Shown here piece after piece: positions 1 to 7,800 of a stretch of 11,746 nucleotides of DNA (position 1 is its first letter; the number at the start of each line of letters is the position of its first letter). Made by a program: the position numbers and the translations under genes. A model generated the notes under the pieces. That model was not told where the DNA came from. It ran no database searches and worked only from the letters and a program-made list of their open reading frames with translations. Source of the stretch: an uncultured Acidobacteriota bacterium (GTDB taxonomy: Bacteria > Acidobacteriota > Terriglobia > Terriglobales > Acidobacteriaceae); assembly GCA_903832475.1 (NCBI GenBank), contig CAILBQ010000098.1, forward strand, positions 1 to 11,746. Reading direction: 5' to 3'.

Positions 1-1253
1 GTGTCAAACAGCACATCCGACATGTTCACAATCAAGCCACGCGCGGTCTCTCGCGTTTGCAGAACCTGGTTGAGCTGGTTCTTAAGTCGCTCGCGCATCT
101 GCTCGGTCTGCTGAGTCGCTTGTTGGGCACTGCGTTCGGCAGCTTGCTGCGCCTCACGAGCCTGTTGAGCTTTCGCCTGCGCCTCGGCCGCTTGTGCTTC
201 AGCCTGAGCGCGCTGCGCGTCGGCCTGAGCCTTCTGAGCTGCTGCCTGCTCAGCCTCAGCCTGCGCTTGTTGCGCCTGAGCCTGAGATTGCCTGGCGGCC
301 ATCTCGGCATCCTGGCGGGCCTTGATGGCCGCCGCGTCATCCTCTGCCTTGATCTTGCGGATGGTAATCAGCCGGGCATCTTCGAACGACTGAACGGCTT
401 CACGAGCGTAAGTGATGGTCTGCTTGCGATTGCTTTTGTGCAAATCAAGATCCTGTGCGTTCTTGAGGGCAGTCTCTGCGGTAGCCATGGTATCGGCTGC
501 ATACTTATCGGCGCCCGCAGCCTGAGCAATCTGCATGGCATTCATTGCCTCATACAGTTCGAGAGGTGACCTTTCATCGCGTGTAATGGGATGAAGCACG
601 CTCTTCCGGCCCGCTGTTTCCGCGTAAGCCCCGCGAGGCAACAGGGTGTAGTGCGCATTCACCTGCTCCAGAACGCCTTCTGTCTTGTCGTTCAGAACAA
701 CGTTCTGCATAACCACCAGATCGCTGGGCATCGTGACGGCATAATACGGCTCGGCGGTAACAATCAAACCAAAGGCCTGCAGGTTGGTGGTAACCGTAAT
801 CTGGTTTTTGTCTTTCGAACCCGAGGGCAAGATCTCTCCAAGATTGACCGGGCGCCCTTCCGGGGTGATGGCCCAGAGCACATAGGTCAGATACTCCACG
901 CCAAAGCCATTTGCAGGTGTCAAGCCTTCAAAATTTGCATCGATTGACGTGCGACCGCCGCGTCCTTCGACTTTTGCCGATCCTTTGGCTTGCGGCAAGA
1001 GAGCGGTGCCTTGAAACCCGATTGTGGTAGCGTGGCTGCGATGAAAGTAGTTGATCGCAGGAATGTCCCGTGCGACTACCTGGATCTTGTAGATCGGAAC
1101 GCCATCGCGCATATCCTGCTGCGTCGTTTGTTCTCCAGCCTGAGGAACATGGGTATCGGGCTGCGCCGTTGGATTGGGCTCTTGTGCAATCAGCAGGGGG
1201 CATCCCATGAGCAGGACCGCAAAAGCCCCATACCGCATTCCAGTTTTCATCAT
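1..1253 (-). CDS. OmpA-family envelope protein with coiled coil (partial, C-terminus missing)
   Basis: The reading frame is open from an ATG at 1253 to the left edge, giving 417 codons without a stop. The N-terminus (MMKTGMRYGAFAVLLMGC) looks like a signal sequence. Cys18 follows Leu-Met-Gly, a lipobox-like motif with an unusual Met at -2, so this may be a lipoprotein; cleavage near Ala23 by signal peptidase I is the alternative. Residues about 45-225 look beta-rich and match nothing I recognise. Residues about 228-290 are helical and resemble DUF4398. Residues about 300-400 are an Ala/Gln/Glu-rich coiled coil. At about 404-417 the motif RGLIVNMSDVLFDT is the usual entry to an OmpA_C peptidoglycan-binding domain, truncated by the window edge. 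Likely role: a periplasmic or outer-membrane protein that spans to and holds peptidoglycan. The start at 1253 is favoured over the adjacent ATG at 1250 because GGAG lies eight bases upstream. It is transcribed divergently from the SLBB gene. Confidence 0.85.
   Translation of the reverse strand, partial: MMKTGMRYGAFAVLLMGCPLLIAQEPNPTAQPDTHVPQAGEQTTQQDMRDGVPIYKIQVVARDIPAINYFHRSHATTIGFQGTALLPQAKGSAKVEGRGGRTSIDANFEGLTPANGFGVEYLTYVLWAITPEGRPVNLGEILPSGSKDKNQITVTTNLQAFGLIVTAEPYYAVTMPSDLVVMQNVVLNDKTEGVLEQVNAHYTLLPRGAYAETAGRKSVLHPITRDERSPLELYEAMNAMQIAQAAGADKYAADTMATAETALKNAQDLDLHKSNRKQTITYAREAVQSFEDARLITIRKIKAEDDAAAIKARQDAEMAARQSQAQAQQAQAEAEQAAAQKAQADAQRAQAEAQAAEAQAKAQQAREAQQAAERSAQQATQQTEQMRERLKNQLNQVLQTRETARGLIVNMSDVLFD
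150..300 (-). repeat. Degenerate repeat encoding Ala/Gln-rich coiled coil
   Basis: The minus strand repeats units close to CAGGCT/GAGGCT/GCGCAG, encoding runs such as AQAQQAQAEAEQ within the coiled coil of the OmpA-family protein. The repeats are imperfect. They also leave long spurious open frames in the other five frames. Confidence 0.6.
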
Positions 1254-1261
1254 TGTTTTGA

Positions 1262-1265
1262 CTCC
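1262..1265 (-). promoter_or_regulatory. Ribosome binding site for the OmpA-family gene
   Basis: On the minus strand GGAG lies eight bases before the ATG at 1253 and eleven before the second, adjacent ATG at 1250. The spacing favours the upstream ATG as the start. Confidence 0.5.
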
Positions 1266-1649
1266 GTGACTTACGTGTTGAGTACAATGATTCGCCCGGG
1301 CCGTGATGGCGGGCGTTAACCGTGTACCAGTTTCTATAGATGCAATGTATGGTTGCCTTGTTGTACGGTTGTCACGCTCCGTCGCTTTGCCGGCTTGTAC
1401 AAAGGTCGTCTTTTCAATGAAATAGTCCCCAGCAGATGATAGGACAAAGCTAAGTTGACCCGGCTTCGGTCCGCGCTCAATGCAGACTGTGAGATTCCCG
1501 CCGACTCCCGTCACGACAGGCTGCCCGACACCTTATCATGTTGGGCCGGCAATGAGAATTTGACTGTTAAGTTGTTTCTTATGGCCGAAATAGCTCAATT
1601 TGGAACGGTGTACCCGAAAAGCTGGCCTTATGCTACGTGTTCTGGACCC

Positions 1650-1664
1650 TCTCCGAGTCGGAGA
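1650..1664. promoter_or_regulatory. Perfect inverted repeat, candidate operator
   Basis: TCTCCGA-G-TCGGAGA has seven-base arms around a single central base and lies 92-106 bases upstream of the SLBB start codon. The one-base spacer makes an RNA hairpin impossible in that register, so a dimeric DNA-binding protein is the more natural explanation. No regulator gene is in the window. It could be chance. Confidence 0.3.
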
Positions 1665-1739
1665 ACGACCTTAAGGCTATCCCCGTGGGAGCCCGGGCCG
1701 TCTTGCCTCACGAATGGCGCCTGAACGGCTTAAGACCTT

Positions 1740-1744
1740 GGAAG
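1740..1744 (+). promoter_or_regulatory. Weak ribosome binding site for the SLBB gene
   Basis: GGAAG lies eleven bases before the ATG at 1756. Both match and spacing are poor, but no better site is near, and the signal peptide begins directly at this ATG. Confidence 0.3.
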
Positions 1745-1755
1745 ACTGATTCGCT

Positions 1756-4491
1756 ATGAGAAGAATTTTCTTGTGTCTGTTCGCACTTGTTTTGGCTGCG
1801 CCCATCTCTCTTGTCAGTCAAAGCTATCCACAGACTCCTCTTGGAAGCGACGATTCGACCCTACTGCCGCAGAACAATCAGGACCAGTCCGCACGTTGTC
1901 CAGACGGGACGCAGCCGCAGCAGGCGCCAAACGGATCTTCAGTTTGCGGGCTCAACTCCGGAGACCAGCCGGGGTCCATCGATGAGTCTAGTGTCCCGGT
2001 ACGAAAGGCCATCATGGCTTCCAATGCCGCAGAAAATGGCGATTTGACGAACCAGTATTCCACCAGGAACAAAGCGCAGAATCTTAGTCTTCCTCCCGAG
2101 CCGCTCAGCGAATTTCAAAAGTTTGTCGCCAACACCACGGGTCAGTTGCTGCCTATCTACGGCGCGAAATTATTCCGTGACATTCCTTCAACGTTTGCGC
2201 CAAGCGATCTTGCTCCCGCCGCCGCGGACTATGTGCTCGGTCCGAATGATGAGCTTCGCGTGCGCATCTGGGGACAAGTCAATTACTCAGGAAATCTGCG
2301 CATCGACCGGTCGGGAAATATCTATCTGCCCAACGTCGGAGAAGTGCATGTCGCTGGACTTCGGTTCTCTTCTCTCGATCAACACCTGCGGGCAGCGGTA
2401 AGCCGTGTTTATCGCAACTTCGATCTGTCCGTCGACCTTGGGCGCATCCGTTCGATTCAGATCTACGTGACCGGTCAGGCTCGTCGTCCTGGAGCTTACA
2501 CGGTGAGCTCTCTCAGCACGCTGGTCGACGCGCTGTTTGCTTGTGGGGGGCCGTCAGCCCAGGGCTCGCTGCGGCATATTGAACTGCGTCGAGACGGGAA
2601 GACGGTGACAGATTTCGATTTGTACGCATTGTTGATTCACGGCGACAAATCTCAGGATGTTCGGCTGCTTCCGGAAGATGTTTTGTACATCGCAGCAACG
2701 GGTCCGCAAGTTGCCGTGATGGGCAGCGTTCACAACCCGGGAATCTACGAATTGCGTGGCAACGAAACGCTCTCCGACATGATCGATGCTGCGGGCAAAA
2801 CGACAGCCGTCGCAGCAAACGCGAAGATCTCACTGGAACGTCTGGGCCAAAATCAGGTTCGTCAGGCGATGGAGTTCGCATACGATGCGAATGGCCTAGC
2901 GACGGCCCTGGGAGATGGCGACATCGTTCGCATCCTCTCCATTGTTCCCTCCTATCAGAAGACCGTTGTTCTGCGCGGTTACGTAGCCAATCAAGGCCGG
3001 TTCGCATGGAAGGATGGAATGCATATCAGCGACCTGATACCGGATCGCGATTCTTTGTTAAATCGTGACTATTGGTGGAAGCGCGCACATCTGGGGTTCA
3101 CGGAGCCCGAGTTCGAACCGTTGATTTCGAATTTTGAGGCGAATGAGCGGCGTACGGAGCGCTATGACTACATGCGGGACCCCTCGCTCCTGCCGAATTA
3201 TGGACAACAGAATGGCCAAATTCACCAGGATCCGACATCGCCGGTCGCCCAGGATGCCCTGAACGCCGCCTACGCCGCACAGGAACGGCGCGAGGCGAAT
3301 ATGTACGCCAATGACAGTGCTGCAACCATCCAGTCAGGAGCCGGAAACTATAACAACAATGGCTATCCGACGCAGGCAACAAGTGGCGATGAGAGGCAGC
3401 AGGGAACGGTCAATAATACGCTGCGCGACAATACCATTGGAGGAGGGACCGTCGGTTCGCAGCTTAGACAGATGCCATCGACGCCCGACTCGACTCAACA
3501 GCCGCGACGCACCGACGTGCGCAGCTCCGCTCCGGAAATCGACTGGAACTACGCGGTCATTGAGCGTGTCGATCCGCGGACGCTGAAGACATCCCTCATT
3601 TCGTTCGACCTGGGAAGGCTGGTCATGGATCATGACGCTAGTCAGAATCTAGCCTTGCAGCCCGGCGATGTTGTTACGGTTTTTTCTCAGGACGACATCC
3701 GCGTCCCGCTCGAAGAGCAGACCAAGTATGTTCACCTCGAAGGCGAGTTTCTGCACGCCGGCGTATACAGCGTGAAGCCGGGTGAGACACTGCGAGACCT
3801 GGTACGCCGGGCGGGCGGCTTATCCCCGAATGCGTATCTGTACGGTTCGGAATTTGACCGCGAATCGACGCGCATTCTGCAGCAGCAGCGCATTGACGAA
3901 TATGTTCGCCGGGTGGACATCGACTCCAGCCGCGGGGCGCTGGCGATCACTGCCTCCGCTACTTCTTCGCAGGGCAATGTTGCCAATACCGCTGCGGCCT
4001 CTGCGGCTGAGCAGACACTGATCGCGCGCCTGCGCCAATTGCGAGCCACCGGCCGTATCGTACTCCACTTCCGCTCCGACAGCGCTGACGTCGACGAGAT
4101 TCCGGCAATTCCACTCGAAAACGGCGACCGTTTCGCCGTTCCTCCCGCACCGGCAACCATCAACGTGGTGGGTGCGGTGTACAACCAAAATTCCTTCCTC
4201 TATGCGACCAGGGCCTCGGCAGGAGCCTACCTCAAGATGGCTGGCGGACCGGACCGCGATGCCGACTGGCACCATACATTCGTCATTCGGGCGGACGGAT
4301 CGGTAGTCAGCCGCGAGTCGGTCAAAGGGCTTTGGGGCAACGACTTCAAAGACATGCGCCTCAATCCCGGCGACACCATGATCGTGCCGGAGAAGACGCT
4401 GCGTCCGACGGCGCTGCGCGGACTGCTGGACTGGACACAGATCTTCTCGCAACTGGCTCTGGGAGCGGCGGCCGTGAACGTGCTTCGCTAG
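1756..4491 (+). CDS. Large multi-SLBB polysaccharide biosynthesis/export protein (Wza-like OPX family)
   Basis: The product has 911 residues. It starts with a signal peptide (MRRIFLCLFALVLAAPISLV); Cys7 sits inside the hydrophobic core, so there is no lipobox, unlike Wza. A Poly_export domain begins at about 158 (YVLGPNDELRVRIWGQ) and runs to about 233. SLBB-like domains follow at about 234-315 (VTGQARRPGAY), 318-400 (VMGSVHNPGIY), 402-450 (LRGYVANQGRF), 657-720 (LEGEFLHAGVY) and 801-875 (VVGAVYNQNSF). Residues about 475-595 form a polar Gln/Asn/Ser-rich insertion that looks disordered, and about 720-785 is a second Ala/Ser-rich insertion. The end (WTQIFSQLALGAAAVNVLR) is a hydrophobic helix that could sit in the outer membrane, as the C-terminal helix of Wza does. 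At more than twice Wza's length it belongs to the large OPX-type proteins. Likely role: periplasmic and outer-membrane conduit for exopolysaccharide or capsule. No chain-length regulator, kinase or glycosyltransferase gene is adjacent, so the polymer cannot be inferred. Confidence 0.88.
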   Translation: MRRIFLCLFALVLAAPISLVSQSYPQTPLGSDDSTLLPQNNQDQSARCPDGTQPQQAPNGSSVCGLNSGDQPGSIDESSVPVRKAIMASNAAENGDLTNQYSTRNKAQNLSLPPEPLSEFQKFVANTTGQLLPIYGAKLFRDIPSTFAPSDLAPAAADYVLGPNDELRVRIWGQVNYSGNLRIDRSGNIYLPNVGEVHVAGLRFSSLDQHLRAAVSRVYRNFDLSVDLGRIRSIQIYVTGQARRPGAYTVSSLSTLVDALFACGGPSAQGSLRHIELRRDGKTVTDFDLYALLIHGDKSQDVRLLPEDVLYIAATGPQVAVMGSVHNPGIYELRGNETLSDMIDAAGKTTAVAANAKISLERLGQNQVRQAMEFAYDANGLATALGDGDIVRILSIVPSYQKTVVLRGYVANQGRFAWKDGMHISDLIPDRDSLLNRDYWWKRAHLGFTEPEFEPLISNFEANERRTERYDYMRDPSLLPNYGQQNGQIHQDPTSPVAQDALNAAYAAQERREANMYANDSAATIQSGAGNYNNNGYPTQATSGDERQQGTVNNTLRDNTIGGGTVGSQLRQMPSTPDSTQQPRRTDVRSSAPEIDWNYAVIERVDPRTLKTSLISFDLGRLVMDHDASQNLALQPGDVVTVFSQDDIRVPLEEQTKYVHLEGEFLHAGVYSVKPGETLRDLVRRAGGLSPNAYLYGSEFDRESTRILQQQRIDEYVRRVDIDSSRGALAITASATSSQGNVANTAAASAAEQTLIARLRQLRATGRIVLHFRSDSADVDEIPAIPLENGDRFAVPPAPATINVVGAVYNQNSFLYATRASAGAYLKMAGGPDRDADWHHTFVIRADGSVVSRESVKGLWGNDFKDMRLNPGDTMIVPEKTLRPTALRGLLDWTQIFSQLALGAAAVNVLR

Positions 4492-4600
4492 GCTGCGCGG
4501 CGGTGATTTCGTAACAATGGCTCAACGTTCGCTGGATCGATCCGGCGTGTCATTGCTCCGTTCAAGGGCGCAGGATCAAGGCTGACTCGTGAATCCTTTG

Positions 4601-4622
4601 ATCGGACTGCCAAAATCGGACT
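4601..4622. repeat. Short direct repeat ATCGGACT x2
   Basis: Two perfect eight-base copies start 14 bases apart (4601 and 4615), and the following bases (GCCA, TTCCA) are also similar. Lying about 190 bases upstream of the operon start, they could be a regulator site; chance is also plausible. Confidence 0.3.
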
Positions 4623-4800
4623 TCCAGGGCCACGACCCAATCCTCACCAAAAAGCGCTGAGGCACTTCGGAGGAGAAACGACCAAATAGAAAGACATGGA
4701 CCTCTGGATTACGGTAGTTTTGAAGTAGAACTCCTGCAAGACTTGCCCTGTGGGCTCCTGAAACCGCACGATTGCGAGTCGATTTTCATATTCAACGCCT

Positions 4801-4804
4801 GAGG
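4801..4804 (+). promoter_or_regulatory. Ribosome binding site for the transglutaminase/DUF2126 gene
   Basis: GAGG, within TGAGGG, lies four bases before the ATG at 4809. The spacing is tight, but this start also gives the expected family N-terminus. Confidence 0.4.
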
Positions 4805-4808
4805 GTCC

Positions 4809-7800
4809 ATGGGAATTCAAGTAGCCCTGCATCACCGCACACTGTATCGCTACGACAAGGCTGTTTCCCTTGGTCCTCAGGTAGTGCAACTGCGTCCCAC
4901 GCCTCACTGCCGAACTCCTATTCTGAGCTACGCGCTGGACATTACACCGGTAGACTGCATCTTGAACTGGCAACTCGACCCCCACGCCAATTACCTGGCG
5001 CGCCTGCTGTTCCTGCGCAAGACGATGGAGTTTGCTGTCGAGGTAAACCTGGTCGCTGATCTCACACCGGTGAACCCTTTCGCGTTCTTCCTTGAGCCAG
5101 GATTCGAAACCTTCCCGTTTACCTACACGCCGGAACTCGCGATAGACCTGGAGCCTTACCGCTCCCCCAAACCCGCTGGTCCGCTGCTGCGATTATTCCT
5201 TGCCAATATCTCGCGCGAAACGCAAGGCACCGTCTCCTTTCTGGTTGCGCTGAACAAGCGTGTACGCGATGAGATCGGCTACACAACTCGCCTGGAGCAC
5301 GGCGTTCAGAGCTGCGAAGAGACGCTGGCACTGCGCACCGGTTCGTGCCGCGATTCCGGATGGCTGCTGGTTGAAATATGCCGCCACCTGGGCTTCGCCG
5401 CCCGCTTTGTTTCTGGATACCTTATTCAACTGGCGGAGGATGAATCCTCGCGAACGAGCGGGGACGGTCCCGCCGCGGACATTGCCGCATTGCACGCGTG
5501 GGCCGAGGTCTATCTGCCCGGTGCGGGATGGATTGGGATGGATCCGACGTCGGGACTTTTCACGGCTGAGGGTCACATTCCGCTGGTATGTACGCCGAGC
5601 GCTGCGCAGGCTGCTCCCATCGGCGGCACGGTCGAGCCTGCCAACGTCGATTTCAGCTTTGAGATGTCGGTTCGGCGGCTTGATGATGCGCCGCGCTTGT
5701 CGCGTCCCTACAGCGAAGAACAATGGTCGCGCGTGCGCGCAGTGGCTCACACGATCGATGCAGATCTGCTCACCCAGGATGTGCGCCTGACCATGGGCGG
5801 CGAGCCAACTTTTGTCGGCATTGACGATGTCGAAAGCCAGCAGTGGAATCTGGAAGCTTTAGGGCCGATCAAGAGAACCCGCGGTCTGACCTTGATCCGC
5901 CGGCTGCGGGAACGAACCGCTCCGGGTGGGCTGCTTCATTTTGGCCAAGGCAAATGGTATCCCGGCGAGGCGCTCCCGCGCTGGGCCTTTCACTGCATCT
6001 CGCGCATGGATGGCGTGCCCGTGTGGGAGGACGCAGCGCTCTTCGCGCCGGAGCTTTCGACGAAGGCGTTCTCCTCTAAGGATGCTCTGGCGTTTGTGCA
6101 GGCTCTCGCCAGGCGTCTTCAGGTAAGCCTCGAAAATGTCCTCGCAGGCTTCAATCCAGATACCGACGCGGCATCGATTGAAGAAAACGAGCCGGCAGGA
6201 TTTGTTCTGCCGCTGCGCCGCCGCCAGGTTGATGGCAGGCTGTTCTGGTCCAGTCAGCTATGGTTTGAAAGGCCTTCCGTCCTGCTGCTTTCGCCGGGAG
6301 ATTCACCCATCGGCTACCGCATCCCCGTAGCCGCGATGCCATGGGTCGCCCCGGATGAATTGCAGTACGAGCTGGAAGACGAGGTGGTCAAGCTTCCGGC
6401 TCGTCCCTCGCGCCATCCGCGACTTTTCAACCAAGACCCTGCGCCCGATCCGCTGTCTGCGCTATCGAGCACTGCCGAGACGGCGAAAGAGTTGATTCGT
6501 CCGTCGCTTTGCGTGCAGATTCGCGAAGGCCGGATGCACGTCTTTCTTCCCTACGTCCCCGTCGTCGCCGATTACCTCGACCTGGTGGCGGGAGTTGAAG
6601 AGACGTGCCAGCATCTGAACATACCGGTATGGCTGGAAGGCTATACGCCGCCTCACGATCCACGACTGCGCGCATTCAGCCTGACCCCCGACCCTGGCGT
6701 CCTCGAAGTAAACCTGCCCCCAACCAGCGACTGGGACGAGCTTGAGAGCATCAACGAAATCCTCTTCGAAGAGGCAGTCGGCAATCGGCTGATCGCTGCC
6801 AAGTTTGCTTATGACGGGACGCACCTTGCGACGGGTGGAGGTAGCCATATCGTGATTGGCGGCGCGACGATAATGGACAGCCCTCTGCTTCGCCGTCCCG
6901 ATCTGCTGCGCAGCATGGTTGGCTTTTGGCAGAATCATCCTTCGCTGTCTTATCTTTTTTCCGGAATGTATGTCGGGCCTACGAGCCAGTATCCTCGCGT
7001 GGATGAGGCGCGCGTCGACGCTCTGTACGAGCTTGAGCTTTCCTTCAGCCAGCTGCCTCCGGTGACAGAGCCCGCATGTCCGCCCTGGATGCTCGATGGA
7101 CTGTTTCGCAATCTGCTGGTCGATGTCACCGGCAATACCCATCGCGCGGAATTCTGCATCGACAAGATGTTTCCTCCGGAAGGAGCCGGCCTGCGCCTCG
7201 GCCTGCTGGAACTGCGTGCCTTTGAGATGGCGCCGCACTTTCGCATGGGGCTCATCCAGATGCTGCTGGTGCGCGCGCTGGTGTCGATGTTGTGGAAGCA
7301 GCCTTTCGACGGCAGCCTCATTCGATGGGGAACCTCGCTGCATGATCGATTCATGCTGCCGCACTTTGTTCAGCAGGATCTGATCGGCGTGCTCGATCCT
7401 TTGCGTAAAGCTGGGTACGGCTTCGAGGACGCATGGTTTGCCTCTCACTTCGAATTTCGGTTTCCTCGCATCGGCTCGATTACAGCGGATGGAGTGGAGC
7501 TTGAATTGCGCCAGGCGCTCGAGCCGTGGAATGTGCTCGCGGAAGAGACGACCTCCGGTGGCACAGGCCGCAGTGTCGACTCATCGCTCGAACGCATGCA
7601 AGTCAAGCTGAAGGGACTGACGACGGACTCGCGCTACGTGGTGGCGTGCAACGGACGCCGCGTACCCATGCATCCTGTTGCCGCGAATGAGAATGTTGCT
7701 TCGAACGAAGCAGTAGCGGGTATTCGTTACCGCGCCCGCAAATTGTCCGCTTCTCTGCATCCCACGATCCCCGTGCATACACCCTTGACGTTCGATCTGA

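Larger units (their letters stand above)
1254..1755. other. Divergent intergenic region, 502 bp
   Basis: This separates the start codons of the OmpA-family gene (minus) and the SLBB gene (plus), so it should hold both promoters. A TTGACT at 1560-1565 resembles a -35 box for the plus strand, but no convincing -10 lies 16-18 bases downstream, so I do not call a promoter. It contains a perfect operator-like dyad at 1650-1664, five occurrences of GTAC in a TGTAC/GTACA context, and a GC3-rich frame without a start codon at 1571-1759. An 89-codon TTG-start frame at 1455-1724 has no recognisable product and is probably noise. Confidence 0.7.
1571..1759 (+). other. Start-less GC3-rich open frame overlapping the SLBB start by ATGA
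   Basis: After a TAA at 1568-1570 this frame stays open for 62 codons and ends in a TGA at 1757-1759 that overlaps the ATG of the SLBB gene. From 1616 to 1729, 31 of 38 codons end in G or C, including 13 in a row, which looks like coding bias. There is no ATG; the only GTG is at 1637 and the first TTG is late. The product (for example ESENDLKAIPVGARAVLPHE) matches no family I recognise. It may be a gene remnant, a small gene with an unusual start, or chance. Confidence 0.2.
4492..4808. other. Intergenic region, 317 bp, upstream of the amidoligase operon
   Basis: No gene is supported here. It holds a direct repeat ATCGGACT at 4601-4608 and 4615-4622 (14-base period), a small inverted repeat CCTCA/TGAGG at 4642-4646 and 4658-4662, and a strong Shine-Dalgarno-like GGAGGAG at 4669-4675 with no start codon at usable distance. 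The first ATG after that, at 4696, opens an 11-codon frame including its stop. I see no U-tract terminator after the SLBB gene and no convincing -35/-10 pair, although the operon promoter is expected here. Confidence 0.65.

Noticed and set aside
57..569. 170-codon Leu-rich frame on the plus strand that looks like a membrane protein
   Set aside because: The Leu/Ser/Arg pattern is the complement of the Ala/Gln coiled-coil repeats of the OmpA-family gene on the minus strand, which has the convincing domain content.
1560..1590. TTGACT as a -35 box for the exporter gene
   Set aside because: No acceptable -10 hexamer lies 16-18 bases downstream, so a promoter cannot be supported from sequence alone.
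1455..1724. 89-codon TTG-start frame in the divergent intergenic region
   Set aside because: It has no Shine-Dalgarno, no recognisable product and mixed codon bias. A different frame carries the GC3-rich signal in its second half.
4696..4728. Ten-residue leader peptide frame upstream of the operon
   Set aside because: The nearest Shine-Dalgarno is 20 bases away. The frame has no regulatory codon run and no paired attenuator hairpins that I can see.
4644..4985. 113-codon minus-strand frame crossing the operon start
   Set aside because: It overlaps the conserved N-terminal coding sequence of the transglutaminase/DUF2126 gene and shows no family resemblance.
6462..7448. 328-codon open frame on the minus strand
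   Set aside because: It is antisense to the best conserved part of the DUF2126 domain. Its composition is typical of a shadow frame and it has no recognisable motif.
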